Made by a program: the position numbers and the translations under genes
DNA from: Phycisphaeraceae bacterium
Lineage (GTDB): Bacteria; Planctomycetota; Phycisphaerae; Phycisphaerales; UBA1924
DNA length: 64,000 bases
Reading direction: 5' to 3'
NCBI GenBank assembly: GCA_007693965.1
Contig: RECQ01000033.1
Coordinates: 116,917-180,916 of the forward strand
Notes under the pieces: generated by a model
Seen by the model: the letters and a program-made list of their open reading frames with translations, nothing else
The model's database searches: none
Told to the model about the DNA's origin: nothing
Shown here: positions 1-9,388 of the stretch, one piece after another
How positions within the stretch are numbered: the stretch's first letter is position 1
Layout of the letters: each line of letters opens with the position of its first letter

Positions 1-1322
1 AGCGCGAGGAGGACTGGGGCGAGGCCGCCTCGGTCGTCTCGGTGCAGCCCCTCTTTGAGAAGGACCGGTCGCCGCAGCAATCGGGGCTCTCCAGCGCGCT
101 GGCCGCTATTCGCAGCCGGGGCGATCGGACGAAATCCCGCCTCGCCACGCCGCTCGCCGTCATCGAGTCGCGCGACGCCTCCGCCCGAATCTGGCTGGAC
201 GACCTGGACGCCAGAGGCGTGCGCATCGGCGCCGTCTCCACCCTGTGGCACGCCATCGCGCTGGTCTGGGGTGAGCAGGCGCCTGCTGCGGCGTCCGGCT
301 CTGACGCGGGGCAGAATGGCCACGGGCCGCCCGAGGCATCCGTCTCGGCCGTTGCGCTGGTCAACGGCGACGGGCAGGTGACGTGGGCCTGGGCTCGCGG
401 TCGGCGTCTGCTGGCCGGCGGCGTCACCTCGATCACACGCCCCCGCGCCATCGACTCCAGCGCCGCCCAACTCGACGAACGCGACGGGCAGAGCGCCGCC
501 ACGCCCGTCCAGGCCCTGCCCAGCGAGGAATCCTGCGGCCGGCTGGTGCTCGACTGGCTCACCTGGAGCGCCCACATCGGGCAGGCGCCGGATCGAATCA
601 TCGTCGTCGGTGAAGGCGCCGACGGGCTGGCCGACTCGCTGGGGCGACTGTGGCCATCGGCGCCATCCAAGGCCATCGAAGAGCCCGACGCCCTCGGCGC
701 CACGCTCAAACTGCTTGCCGAACGTCTGGACGAGACGCCCGTGACTCCGGCGGATCCGCGCAGCAGCCTCGTTGAACTGAGTCTCCGACCGGGGCGCCAG
801 CATCGGCGCCTCTTCACGCTCATCGCCATTGCGATGGCGCTGCTGGCGGTCGGGATCGCGGGCGTGGGCTTCAAGGCGCGCCAGTGGCAGAGCGATCTGC
901 GCGCGGAGACGAGCTCGCTGTCGGCGGAGACCCGCCAGGCCATCTCCGCCGCCGCGCCGCAAGCCGCGGGCGCCCGCGCCACCACCTTCATGATCGAGCA
1001 GCTCCGCGGCGTCCTGGCGGAAACCCGGGCTGCGGGCGCCGATCTCGAAGAGCCGCCGCCGCCGGCGCCGATCCTTGATGAGCTGGTGCGCTTCAGCCGC
1101 GCCATCGCGACGGTGGAGGAATCGGGCGCCCGCATCGAGCGATTCCAGATCAGCCGCCCGACATCCACGGCGACCATCATCGTGCAGGACCTCGGCGCCG
1201 CCGAGTCGCTGCGCAACCGGATCATCAGCAACGCCGAGCGGATCAACTGGATCGGCGTCATCTCGGGGTCGAGCCCCAACGTGCGCCTGACCATGAACGG
1301 CGAATGGAGGACGGGCCAATGA
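1..1322 (+). CDS. GspL / PilM-PilN-like assembly protein (5' partial)
   Basis: The reading frame is open from the left edge (first full codon at base 3), and the first possible start, GTG at 42, has codons of the same character in front of it, so the gene probably begins outside the window. A cytoplasmic region of about 255 residues is followed by one membrane segment (LFTLIAIAMALLAVGIAGVG, near residues 258-278 counted from 42), a coiled segment and a small C-terminal periplasmic domain. This is the layout of GspL of type II secretion, or of a fused PilM-PilN of type IV pili. The next gene overlaps it by four bases and is GspM/PilO-like, which supports the call. Such proteins form the inner-membrane platform linking the assembly ATPase to the periplasm. 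The family is inferred from architecture and context, not from a catalytic motif. Confidence 0.6.
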   Translation, partial: REEDWGEAASVVSVQPLFEKDRSPQQSGLSSALAAIRSRGDRTKSRLATPLAVIESRDASARIWLDDLDARGVRIGAVSTLWHAIALVWGEQAPAAASGSDAGQNGHGPPEASVSAVALVNGDGQVTWAWARGRRLLAGGVTSITRPRAIDSSAAQLDERDGQSAATPVQALPSEESCGRLVLDWLTWSAHIGQAPDRIIVVGEGADGLADSLGRLWPSAPSKAIEEPDALGATLKLLAERLDETPVTPADPRSSLVELSLRPGRQHRRLFTLIAIAMALLAVGIAGVGFKARQWQSDLRAETSSLSAETRQAISAAAPQAAGARATTFMIEQLRGVLAETRAAGADLEEPPPPAPILDELVRFSRAIATVEESGARIERFQISRPTSTATIIVQDLGAAESLRNRIISNAERINWIGVISGSSPNVRLTMNGEWRTGQ

Positions 1323-1879
1323 CGCCAGACATCGAGCGCGAACTGCGGCTGCGGACCCTGGCCGGCGTCTCCGAACGGCGCAACCGTCCGATGCGCTACA
1401 TCATCTTCGCCGGCGCGCTGCTGCTCATCGCGTGCGTCTTCACCGCGGTCAGCGTGAGCGGCGCGAGGGAGGCCCGTGCCCGCCTGGAGCGGCAGGCGGA
1501 TCAGCACGCGGAGGTGATTCGCCTTGTGAACGAGATCGAGACCATCCGCACCGCGGGGCGTCGCACGGATCTTGCGGAGCGATACCCCCCTGAACCCGGA
1601 CTGCTGGGCAAGCTGGAGTCGATCCACCAGCGCCTCGGTCTGGACAACGCGCCGACGCTCACCGAGTCGCGTCCGACGCCGTTGCGGCTCGACTCTCCCT
1701 TCCGCGCCCGCAGCGTGCGGGCCCGTCTGTCCGACCTTCCCCTGTCGCAGGCGATGCTGTGGATCAACGAAGCCCAGACATCGATTCCCGGCCTGCGCGT
1801 GTCGAGCGTGGACTTCAGGCCGACGCCGCAGGGATGGATCGTTGAAGTGAACCTGACCCGATGGGAGCTCCAATCTTGA
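1319..1879 (+). CDS. GspM / PilO-like inner-membrane platform protein
   Basis: The chosen start is the ATG at 1319, whose ATGA overlaps the stop of the preceding gene and suggests translational coupling; an in-frame ATG at 1304 lies inside the upstream gene and is less likely. The 186-residue product has a short basic N-terminus, one membrane helix (YIIFAGALLLIACVFTAVSV), a periplasmic coiled segment rich in Arg, Glu and Ala, and a small alpha/beta C-terminal domain ending in RWELQS. Size and order match PilO/GspM, which pair with PilN/GspL in the inner-membrane alignment complex. Sequence identity to the family cannot be measured here, so the call rests on topology and gene order. Confidence 0.55.
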   Translation: MTPDIERELRLRTLAGVSERRNRPMRYIIFAGALLLIACVFTAVSVSGAREARARLERQADQHAEVIRLVNEIETIRTAGRRTDLAERYPPEPGLLGKLESIHQRLGLDNAPTLTESRPTPLRLDSPFRARSVRARLSDLPLSQAMLWINEAQTSIPGLRVSSVDFRPTPQGWIVEVNLTRWELQS

Positions 1880-1890
1880 CGCCGCCGACC

Positions 1891-2625
1891 ATGCAAGAAT
1901 TCGCAGCGCGCTCCCGCGCCTTGCGCGCACTCCGACTGCTCTGCGCCGTCGCGCTTCTGGGCGCCGCAGCGCCGATGTCGATCACGGGCTGCGTGTCTGA
2001 TCAGCGCGGCGGTGACAGAATCACCATTTCTTCCGATGAATCCGCACGCTTCGCCCAGGCGCACGAGCTTTCGAAGCAGGCCGAACAGACCAAGGACCCC
2101 GACGACGCCATCCGGCTGTATCGCGATGCGGTCACCATCTTCCCCGAGCTTGCATCGGCGTGGAACAATCTGGGCGTGCTGCTGATGCAGCGGCAGAACT
2201 TCATGGAGGCGGCTGTCGCGTTCGTCTCCGCCGCCGAAAACGCGCCGGCGGATCCTCGGCCCCTCTACAACCTCGGTCTCACCTGGGAGCGCGCGGGCTA
2301 TTCAGAAGACGCTTTCAAGTATTACCGGCAGGCCCTGGAGCGCGATCGGCGCTACCTGCCTGCGCTTCGCGGCGCCATTCGCGCCGAGCGGGTGATGGGC
2401 CGGGGCGACGCCCGCACGCTGGAGCGTCTGCGCATCGCCCTTCTGCAGGAGACCGATGAGCAGTGGCGCGACTATTTCCAGCGCCAGCGCTCCGCCGTCG
2501 AGGACGATGTGTACCGACGCCCCGGCGCTCGCTCCCGGGATGACGACAATGAAGCTTCGATGTACGACGACGCGCCGCGTACGCCCCGGGAAGACCTGCT
2601 GGAGTTGATCGGCCCCGACCGCTGA
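1891..2625 (+). CDS. TPR-repeat lipoprotein
   Basis: The N-terminus is a lipoprotein signal: basic residues, a hydrophobic stretch ([14 protein letters not shown]) and the lipobox ITGC. The mature part contains TPR-type helix pairs ([20 protein letters not shown], then [20 protein letters not shown]), followed by a charged C-terminal tail. TPR lipoproteins next to pilus or secretion platform genes often act as pilotins or assembly scaffolds (PilF-like); that role is inferred. The start is uncertain. ATG 1891 gives a normal signal length, TTG 1876 would overlap the upstream stop as TTGA, and ATG 1861 would overlap the upstream gene by 19 bases. No good ribosome-binding site separates them. Confidence 0.65.
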   Translation: MQEFAARSRALRALRLLCAVALLGAAAPMSITGCVSDQRGGDRITISSDESARFAQAHELSKQAEQTKDPDDAIRLYRDAVTIFPELASAWNNLGVLLMQRQNFMEAAVAFVSAAENAPADPRPLYNLGLTWERAGYSEDAFKYYRQALERDRRYLPALRGAIRAERVMGRGDARTLERLRIALLQETDEQWRDYFQRQRSAVEDDVYRRPGARSRDDDNEASMYDDAPRTPREDLLELIGPDR

Positions 2626-2690
2626 TCGGCGCTGCGCGACGCCGCCGTCGGCGCCGCCTTGCTCGGCGAATCCGTATAAGCTCTGTGCGT

Positions 2691-2845
2691 CCGCCCCGGC
2701 CCGTGCGGGGCCGCGTTCATTACTGATTTCTGGTACAAAAAGGTGCGGCTTCTGCCGGATGAAGGTGTTCGTTCCACATTGCGTGGCAGAGCCGAGGACG
2801 GCTCTACCACGGCACCCCGCCCCGGCCCGTGCGGGGCCGCGTTCA
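2691..2845. repeat. Pair of 29-bp direct repeats with hairpins
   Basis: Bases 2691-2719 and 2817-2845 are identical over 29 bases. Each copy contains a hairpin (CGGCCC, five-base loop, GGGCCG). Between them lies another perfect inverted repeat, AGAGCCG AGGA CGGCTCT at 2788-2805. The block fills most of the gap before acs and may be a mobile REP-like element or a leader structure. Confidence 0.6.
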
Positions 2846-2866
2846 ACCGCAAGCGGAGAGCACGCC

Positions 2867-4888
2867 ATGCCCGATCGCGCCGAGTCGTCCGCCATCGAGT
2901 CCGGCCTCCACGAGCGCCGCCTCTTCTCGCCTGCGCCGGAGTTCGCAGAGCGGGCCCACGTGCGCACGCTCGATGAGTATCGCGCCCTCCACAAACGATC
3001 CATCGAAGATCCCGAGGGATTCTGGGCCGAGGCTGCAGGACATCTGGAATGGTTCTCGCCGTGGAAGAAGGTTCTCGAGTGGAAGGCGCCGGATGCGAAG
3101 TGGTTCGTCGGGGCCACGACCAACCTGTGCCACAACTGCGTCGACCGGCATGTCAAGGACGGCCACGGCGACGAGACGGCGGTGATCTGGGAAGGCGAGC
3201 CGATGCAGCCGGCCGGCCCGGAGACAGCGCACATCACCTACGCCGACCTGCAGCGCGAGACGGCGAAGTTCGGCAATGTGCTGAAGTCGCTGGGGGTGCG
3301 CAAGGGCGATGTCGTCACCATCTACATGCCCATGATCCCGGAGCTGGCCGTCGCGGTGCTGGCGTGCGCGCGCATCGGGGCGGTGCACTCTGTCATCTTC
3401 GGCGGCTTCAGCGCCTCGGCGATCGCGGATCGTGTGCACGATGCGAAGAGCCGCGTGATCGTCACCGCCGACGGCGGGTGGCGGCGCGGCAAGATCGTGC
3501 CGCTGAAGGACAACGTGGACGCGGCGTGCACGCAGATCGACACCATCGACCACGTCGTCGTCGTGCAGCGCACCGGTGAACAGACCGTATGGCACGCCAA
3601 ACCTTCCGACTCCCACGGCGGCAAGCGCGACCACTGGTGGCACGACCTCATGGCCGCGGCGGACGAGAACTGTCCGTGCGAGCACATGGACAGCGAAGAC
3701 CCGCTCTTCGTCCTCTACACCTCGGGCACCACCGGAAAACCCAAGGGCATCCTGCACACCACCGGCGGCTACATGGTGCAGACGGCGCTGACGGCGAAGG
3801 TCGTCTTCGATCTCAAGCCCGGCGAAGACGTCTACTGGTGCACGGCGGACCTCGGCTGGGTGACTGGGCATTCGTACATCGTGTACGGGGTGATGCCCAA
3901 TCGCGTGCCCACGCTGATGTACGAGGGCGCGCCGGACTATCCCGACAAGGACCGCTTCTGGAGCATCGTGGCGCGGCACAAGGTGAGCAAGTTCTACACG
4001 GCGCCGACGGCGATCCGGGCCTTCATGAAGTGGGGCGAGGAGCATCCGAAGAAGCACGACCTCTCGTCGCTGCGCGTGCTGGGCACCGTCGGCGAGCCGA
4101 TCAATCCGGAAGCCTGGATGTGGTACCACCGCGTCATCGGCGCCGAGCGCTGTCCGATCGTGGACACGTGGTGGCAGACGGAGACGGGCGGGCACATGAT
4201 CACGCCGCTGCCGGGCGCGACGCCCACCAAGCCGGGATCCTGCACGCTGCCCTTCTTCGGCGTGGACGCGGCGATCGTGAACGATCAGGGCGAGGAGCAG
4301 CCGCTGAATTCGGGCGGGCTGCTGGCGATCCGGCGCCCGTGGCCTTCGATGCTGCGCGGCATCCTCGGCGACAGGCAGCGATTCATCGACACCTACTGGT
4401 CGCGCATCCGCAACGACAAGGGCGAGCCCTACTACTTCGCCGGCGACGGGGCGCGGCGGGATGAGGACGGCTACTTCTGGATCATGGGGCGGGTGGACGA
4501 TGTGATCAACGTCAGCGGCCACCGGCTGGGGACGATGGAGGTCGAGAGCGCGCTGGTGAGCCACGAGGCGGTGGTCGAGGCGGCGGTGGTCGGCATGCCG
4601 CACGAGATCAAGGGGACCGGCATCGCCGCCTTCGTGACGCTGGCGCCGGGCTTCGAGGCGAGCGAAGCCCTGCGCACCGCCCTCCGCGCCCACGTCGGCG
4701 AGGAGATCGGCGCCATCGCCAAGCCGGATCAGATCCGCTTCGCCGAGGCGGTGCCGAAGACGCGCAGCGGCAAGATCATGCGCCGACTGCTGCGCGACAT
4801 CGCCGCGGGCCGGGCGGACACCGGCGACACGACGACGCTCGAAGATTTCTCAGTGCTGGCCAAGCTGCGGGAGAGCGAGGAGTCGTAG
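2867..4888 (+). CDS. acs: Acetyl-CoA synthetase (AMP-forming)
   Basis: This enzyme activates acetate to acetyl-AMP and then acetyl-CoA in the cytoplasm. The 673-residue product has the usual Acs length and all core motifs: the P-loop-like [11 protein letters not shown] near residues 283-293, [10 protein letters not shown] near 432, the hinge region [16 protein letters not shown], and [11 protein letters not shown] near the C-terminus, whose Lys (about 636) is the classical acetylation/catalytic lysine. The ATG at 2867 is preceded by GGAGAG with a six-base gap; the frame is open 36 codons further upstream, but that stretch runs through the repeat block and is not Acs-like. The gene stands alone, with DUF486 81 bases downstream. 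Confidence 0.96.
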   Translation: MPDRAESSAIESGLHERRLFSPAPEFAERAHVRTLDEYRALHKRSIEDPEGFWAEAAGHLEWFSPWKKVLEWKAPDAKWFVGATTNLCHNCVDRHVKDGHGDETAVIWEGEPMQPAGPETAHITYADLQRETAKFGNVLKSLGVRKGDVVTIYMPMIPELAVAVLACARIGAVHSVIFGGFSASAIADRVHDAKSRVIVTADGGWRRGKIVPLKDNVDAACTQIDTIDHVVVVQRTGEQTVWHAKPSDSHGGKRDHWWHDLMAAADENCPCEHMDSEDPLFVLYTSGTTGKPKGILHTTGGYMVQTALTAKVVFDLKPGEDVYWCTADLGWVTGHSYIVYGVMPNRVPTLMYEGAPDYPDKDRFWSIVARHKVSKFYTAPTAIRAFMKWGEEHPKKHDLSSLRVLGTVGEPINPEAWMWYHRVIGAERCPIVDTWWQTETGGHMITPLPGATPTKPGSCTLPFFGVDAAIVNDQGEEQPLNSGGLLAIRRPWPSMLRGILGDRQRFIDTYWSRIRNDKGEPYYFAGDGARRDEDGYFWIMGRVDDVINVSGHRLGTMEVESALVSHEAVVEAAVVGMPHEIKGTGIAAFVTLAPGFEASEALRTALRAHVGEEIGAIAKPDQIRFAEAVPKTRSGKIMRRLLRDIAAGRADTGDTTTLEDFSVLAKLRESEES

Positions 4889-4969
4889 AAGAAAGGGATC
4901 AGGCATCGGGCACTGGGCATCAGGGGTTGTGGATATGCTTCCCGGCGTTTTCGCTGAGGAGGCCCTGCG

Positions 4970-5371
4970 ATGCCCAAGTGGATGATCGTCGTTCTGCTGC
5001 TGGCGCTGTCGAACCTGTTCATGACGGCGGCGTGGTACGGACACCTGAAATTTTCCGGCGACGGCGAGCTGCGGCTGTCGCCCATGAAAATTCTTCCGGT
5101 GATCCTGATCGCGTGGATGATCGCGCTGCCGGAATATTTCTTCCAGGTGCCGGCGAACCGGATCGGGCACGTGAACTTTCAGGGCCCCTTCACGGCGCCG
5201 CAGCTCAAGGTGCTTCAGGAAGCGATCACGCTTGTGGTCTTCACGATCTTCTGCATCGTGTACCTGAAGGAGAAGATCCGGCTGAACGACGTGGCGGCGT
5301 TCGCGCTGATCTTTCTCGCCGTGATCGTATCCATGGCCGGCCGCGATGCGCCGCTCAAACCCGAACCCTGA
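4970..5371 (+). CDS. DUF486 family small membrane protein
   Basis: A 133-residue integral membrane protein with four predicted hydrophobic helices. The patterns FMTAAWYGHLKF, EYFFQVPANRIGH and the LQEAITLVVFTIF stretch are typical of the DUF486 family, which resembles small multidrug-resistance-type transporters but has no established substrate. GAGGAGG at 4955-4961 is a strong ribosome-binding site for the ATG at 4970. It is co-oriented with acs, but a short repeat-like stretch (4901-4924) lies in the gap, so one transcript is possible but not shown. Confidence 0.85.
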   Translation: MPKWMIVVLLLALSNLFMTAAWYGHLKFSGDGELRLSPMKILPVILIAWMIALPEYFFQVPANRIGHVNFQGPFTAPQLKVLQEAITLVVFTIFCIVYLKEKIRLNDVAAFALIFLAVIVSMAGRDAPLKPEP

Positions 5372-5382
5372 GCGACAATCTC

Positions 5383-5425
5383 TTCCCCATTCCCCATTCC
5401 CCATTGCCCATTCCCCATTGCCTCT
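5383..5425. repeat. Short tandem repeat, 8-base unit
   Basis: Repeated TCCCCATT units with single-base variants fill the gap between two convergent stop codons (DUF486 and ilvE). A related run in the other orientation occurs at 35779-35816. Confidence 0.8.
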
Positions 5426-5429
5426 TCCC

Positions 5430-6383
5430 TCAATCCTCCGGCGCCTCGCCCGATGTCACGATCTCGCGGAACTGCTCGCGGAGCTTCTTCGTCACCGGGC
5501 CTTCTTCGCCGGAGCCGATGGGCTTGTCGTCCACCTGTTTCACGCCGATGATCTCCGCCGCGGTGCCGGTGAGGAAGAGTTCATCACCGGCCAGCAGCTC
5601 ATCGAGCTTGAAGAGGCGCTCCTCGACCTTGATGCCGGACTTGCGGCACAGGTCGATGACGAAGGAGCGGGTGATGCCCTCAAGGATGCCCGCATCCGGC
5701 GGCGGGGTGATGATCGCGCCGTCCTTGACCACGAAGATGTTGTCGCCGGTGCACTCTGCGACATAGCCGTCGGTGTTGAGCATGATGGCTTCGAGCACGC
5801 CAGCATCAATCGCCTCGATCTTGGCGAGGATGTTGTTCAGGTAGTTCATGCTCTTGATGCGCGGATCGAGGCATTCGACGGGGATCCGGGGGCGCTTCGC
5901 GACCACCACCGCCATGCCCTGCTCGTACATCTCTTCGGGGTAGAGCTGGATGGAGTCGGCGATGCAGATCACACCGGGGTTGGGGCAGCGGAAGGGGTGC
6001 AGACCCAGCGTGCCCACGCCGCGGGAAACGATGAGGCGGATGTAGCCGTCGCGCAGATCGTTCGCCTCCAGCGTCTCGCGCATCAGGGCGTCGATCTGCT
6101 CGCGCGTGTGCGGGATCTTGAGGCGGATGCGCTCGGCGGAGCGGAAGAGGCGCTCGATGTGGCTGCGGCATTTGAAGATGCGCCCGTTGTAGGCGCGGAT
6201 GCCCTCGAAGACGCCATCGCCGTAGAGGAAGCCGTGGTCGTAGACGCTGACCATTGCCTGCGATTTGGGCACGAGCCGGCCGTCCAGCCAGATGAAGGGG
6301 CGATCCTCGGGCGAGGCGGAGGTCAGGGCGTCCGCCTGCTTCTTCTGCTCTGCGCTTGCTGTCTGTGAACGGGCGGTGGACAT
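5430..6383 (-). CDS. ilvE: Branched-chain amino acid aminotransferase
   Basis: A fold-type IV PLP aminotransferase of 317 residues that interconverts Leu, Ile and Val with their 2-oxo acids. The PLP lysine is Lys177 in RIKSMNYLNNILAK, followed by GYVAECTGDNIFVVKDG with the conserved acidic residue, and the GTAAEI cofactor-phosphate loop near the C-terminus. The start at 6383 has GGGAGG seven bases upstream; the frame is open 19 codons further but that part lacks family features. A strong hairpin (GGGGCC, four-base loop, GGCCCC at 6397-6412) lies just upstream of the ribosome-binding site and might affect translation. The heme oxygenase gene lies 43 bases upstream in the same direction. Confidence 0.93.
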   Translation of the reverse strand: MSTARSQTASAEQKKQADALTSASPEDRPFIWLDGRLVPKSQAMVSVYDHGFLYGDGVFEGIRAYNGRIFKCRSHIERLFRSAERIRLKIPHTREQIDALMRETLEANDLRDGYIRLIVSRGVGTLGLHPFRCPNPGVICIADSIQLYPEEMYEQGMAVVVAKRPRIPVECLDPRIKSMNYLNNILAKIEAIDAGVLEAIMLNTDGYVAECTGDNIFVVKDGAIITPPPDAGILEGITRSFVIDLCRKSGIKVEERLFKLDELLAGDELFLTGTAAEIIGVKQVDDKPIGSGEEGPVTKKLREQFREIVTSGEAPED

Positions 6384-6426
6384 TGGGCGGCCTCCCGGGG
6401 CCGATGGGCCCCTGCAAAGCATCATC

Positions 6427-7053
6427 CTACAGCGCTGCAAGGTCCTCGCTGATGTGGGAGATCGCCTCGAACATCTCTCTGGCCGCAGCGACCAGCGTCT
6501 CCTGCTGCTCGTCGGTGAAGACTTCGGCGTCCATGTCGCGCTTGAAGGCGGCCCAGTGCTGACGCTGGTCCTCGCCGTAGGGGTCGAGGTAGCGGTCGCC
6601 CCGGCCCGGCTGCAGATCGAAGGCCTTGCGGATGTTCACCGCGATGTAGCGCGAGCCGTTGTTGCTGCCTTCGAGCACATAGTGCATGCCCAGCAGGGCC
6701 AGCGGCGAGGCCCTGCCGATCCGCTCGATGATCGCCTTCGTCGCGGGTGTGGGGCTGATCGAATCCGGATCCACATCGAGGAAGGCGAGGTCTTCCAGCA
6801 GGTAGGGCGCCTGGTACTGATGGCTCGCGACGATCCGTCCGATCACCGGGACTTCGGAGCGCACGTCCGTCAGGCGGCCTTCGAGCGTGCGATGCACCAG
6901 GAGCATCTGCCCCAGGTACGCCGCGTAGGCCTCGCGGGAGATTTTGCCCTTGAACATGTCGCGCTGGAACTCGTGATTCTCCGCGGCGTCGTGGAGGTCC
7001 TGCGTCGAGGCCTTCAGCAGCTCCATCACAGTGGGACGTGTGGTTGTCGTCAT
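6427..7053 (-). CDS. Heme oxygenase (biliverdin-producing type)
   Basis: The 208-residue product has the N-terminal proximal-histidine region of the HO-1 family, LLKASTQDLHDAAENHEF, with His21 as the probable axial ligand, and a Gly-rich distal-helix segment (GMHYVLEGSNNGSRYI). The enzyme opens heme to biliverdin, CO and iron, usually for iron acquisition. A perfect 7-1-7 palindrome resembling a Fur box lies 28-42 bases upstream of the start, consistent with induction under iron limitation. No heme transporter is adjacent; ilvE follows on the same strand. The start ATG has GGAG about nine bases upstream. Confidence 0.85.
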   Translation of the reverse strand: MTTTTRPTVMELLKASTQDLHDAAENHEFQRDMFKGKISREAYAAYLGQMLLVHRTLEGRLTDVRSEVPVIGRIVASHQYQAPYLLEDLAFLDVDPDSISPTPATKAIIERIGRASPLALLGMHYVLEGSNNGSRYIAVNIRKAFDLQPGRGDRYLDPYGEDQRQHWAAFKRDMDAEVFTDEQQETLVAAAREMFEAISHISEDLAAL

Positions 7054-7080
7054 CAGAAGTCGCTCCGGAACGAGAGTTAT

Positions 7081-7095
7081 TGAGACTGAGTCTCA
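7081..7095 (-). promoter_or_regulatory. Candidate Fur box upstream of heme oxygenase
   Basis: TGAGACTGAGTCTCA is a perfect 7-1-7 palindrome in the position of an operator for the heme oxygenase gene. It fits the TGA-A-T / A-T-TCA pattern of Fur-family sites, though it is more GC-rich than the Escherichia coli consensus. Confidence 0.5.
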
Positions 7096-7145
7096 GGAAG
7101 CCGCCAGCGTAGCCCGACCGCCCGCCTTGTCAATAGTTTACGCGA

Positions 7146-9221
7146 TCAGGCCCGAAGCTCCGCCCCGAGTTTTTCGCCCAGAGCCTTCACCACCCGCTGC
7201 ATCTGCGGGTCCACCTCTTCGTGGCGGAGCGTGCGTTCGGGGTCGAGGAAGCGGAGACGCAGTGTGACCGACTTTTTGCCCGCGCCCACCTGCTTGCCCC
7301 GGTAGACGCCCACGAAGGTCAGGCCCGTCATTTTCTCGGGGCGCTCCTGCTCCACGGTGTTGGCGACCTTCGCCCAGGGCGTCTGCTCATCCACGATGAT
7401 GGACAGGTCGCGCTCGATGCCGGGGAAGGCGGGCAGGGGCGCTGCGGAGCTCTTGGGCGGGTACATCGCCAGCAGGGCGTCGGCGTCCAGCTCGGCGGCC
7501 ACCACCGGGGCATCGAGCTCGTAGACCTTCATCGCCGCCGGCGCCACCAGCGACATGACGCCGATGCGCCGGCCATCCACGGCGATGTCCGCTGATGCGT
7601 CTGGATCGTCGATCGGGCGACGCTCGGCGCGGGGGGTCACTTCGACATTTCTCGCAGCGCCGCCGGCCGTGCGCACCAGCGTCTCGATCACGCCGCGCAT
7701 CCGGCGCAGGCCTTCCTGCCTGTCCGGCGCATCCATGATCATCGCCAGCCAACGCGTCTCGACCGTGTCGCGGCCCTTGGCGTCTTTCTCGAGGAACCCG
7801 GCGCCGAACTCGAAGAGGCGCACGCCCTCCTCGATGCGCACGCCTGCATCCTGGTTGACGCGCCGGCACTCCAGCAGGCTGGGCCAGACGCTGGGGCGGA
7901 GATACGGCGCGCCCTTGCGGCGTTCTTCATCGACCTTGATCGTGCGCATCCCCGGGGGCGCGCACGAGGCCGCCTGCTCGGCGGTGACGAAGCTGAACGT
8001 CACGGTCTCGTAGAACCCCAATCCCGCCAGCAGCGAGCCGATTTCGCGCTGGGCCCGCTCGCTTTCCTGCGGCGGGGCGACGGCGACCTCGATCTTTTCG
8101 CGCACCGGGATCTTCTCATACCCGTGCACGCGCGCCACCTCTTCGATCAGATCGACCTCGCGCCGCAGATCGTTCGTGCGGTGATCGGGGGTCTCGCAGC
8201 GCACCGACTCCGTCGCCGCATCGACTTCGCAGGCGACGCCGAGGGCTTCGAGGTGGTTGGCCATTTCGTCGATGGAGAGCTCGATGCCGAGCAGCCCCGT
8301 GCAGCGAGCGGCCCGCATGGAGACGACGGGCGGCGGGGTGAGTTCGGGACCCGCCGCGATGGCGCCCGCGAGCATCTCCCCGCCGCCGGTTTCGAGGATG
8401 ATCGCAGCGACGCGGGCCGCGGCGAAATCGACGGTGCGCGGGCTGACTACACGCTCGAAGCGGTGTCCCGCGTCGGTGATGATGCGCAGGCGACGGGCAG
8501 CGCGGCGGATCGTGGCCGGATCCCACGTGGCGGCTTCGAGGAGGATGTCGGTGGTTTTTTCGGTGACCGCGGAGTCGAGGCCGCCGATGACGCCGGCGAG
8601 GGAGACGGCGCGCTCTGCGTCGGCGACGACCAGCTCATCGGTGCGCAGCGCGTGCTTCTTGCCTTCGAGCGTGACGAGCGGCTCATCCTTCTTGGCGTAG
8701 CGCACGATGAGGCGCTGTTCGGCGAGCGTCTTCATGTCGAAGGTGTGGGTCGGGTTGCCGAGCTCGAAGAGGACGTAGTTGGAGGCGTCCACCACGTTGT
8801 TGATGGAGCGCTGCCCGACGGCTTCCAGCGCCTCGACGAGCCACTTCGGGCTGGGGCCGACCTTCACATTGCGGATGACGCGAGCGGTGAAGCGGGGGCA
8901 GACTTCGGGCGTTTGGTTGTCGACGCTGGTCGCGTCTTCGGCGGCGTCGCCGGCGCCGGGGCCGAGCGTGATGTCGAAGGGGATTTCGGGGAGTTTGAGC
9001 CGGCGCCCCGTCGCGGCGGCGACTTCGCGGGCGAGGCCGATGTGGCTGATGCAGTCGCCGCGGTTGCTGGTGATCTCGACATCGAGGCGAACATCGGCGC
9101 CGGACAGCTCCTCCCGGCCTTCGACGGGGAATCCGGCGTGGGTGAGGGCGCGTTCGACATCGTCGGCGGACAGGTCGCCGGGTTCGAGCAGTCGGTTGAG
9201 CCATTTGAGGCTGATGAGCAT
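7146..9221 (-). CDS. pheT: Phenylalanine-tRNA ligase beta subunit, short form
   Basis: The 691-residue product starts with MLISLKWLNRLLEPG and contains the DVEITSNRGDCISHIGLARE motif, the B3/B4 editing region, B5, and a C-terminal anticodon-binding domain ending PQMQRVVKALGEKLGAELRA. It pairs with PheS to charge tRNA-Phe and edits Tyr. It is about 100 residues shorter than the Escherichia coli protein because the N-terminal segment passes almost directly from residue 40 into the editing region: the EMAP-type tRNA-binding domain is absent. The start at 9221 is chosen because the 48 codons upstream show no family similarity. No pheS is visible in this window. Confidence 0.93.
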   Translation of the reverse strand: MLISLKWLNRLLEPGDLSADDVERALTHAGFPVEGREELSGADVRLDVEITSNRGDCISHIGLAREVAAATGRRLKLPEIPFDITLGPGAGDAAEDATSVDNQTPEVCPRFTARVIRNVKVGPSPKWLVEALEAVGQRSINNVVDASNYVLFELGNPTHTFDMKTLAEQRLIVRYAKKDEPLVTLEGKKHALRTDELVVADAERAVSLAGVIGGLDSAVTEKTTDILLEAATWDPATIRRAARRLRIITDAGHRFERVVSPRTVDFAAARVAAIILETGGGEMLAGAIAAGPELTPPPVVSMRAARCTGLLGIELSIDEMANHLEALGVACEVDAATESVRCETPDHRTNDLRREVDLIEEVARVHGYEKIPVREKIEVAVAPPQESERAQREIGSLLAGLGFYETVTFSFVTAEQAASCAPPGMRTIKVDEERRKGAPYLRPSVWPSLLECRRVNQDAGVRIEEGVRLFEFGAGFLEKDAKGRDTVETRWLAMIMDAPDRQEGLRRMRGVIETLVRTAGGAARNVEVTPRAERRPIDDPDASADIAVDGRRIGVMSLVAPAAMKVYELDAPVVAAELDADALLAMYPPKSSAAPLPAFPGIERDLSIIVDEQTPWAKVANTVEQERPEKMTGLTFVGVYRGKQVGAGKKSVTLRLRFLDPERTLRHEEVDPQMQRVVKALGEKLGAELRA

Positions 9222-9388
9222 GGGGCCAGAGGATAGCGGCGAAAGCTTCGGTCGTGGCGATCGGGCGGCGGCTTCATTGCCGCCCTGAGAGCGGGGTCGC
9301 CGATGAGAACGCTGCGGCGGGGCGTTGATCTCCGCTGGGAACAGGAACACCCCGCAGCACCCCACACCCCCACACCCGGAGACTCACC

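Noticed and set aside
2843..4693. Open frame of 616 codons opposite acs
   Set aside because: Shadow frame of a strongly supported acetyl-CoA synthetase gene.
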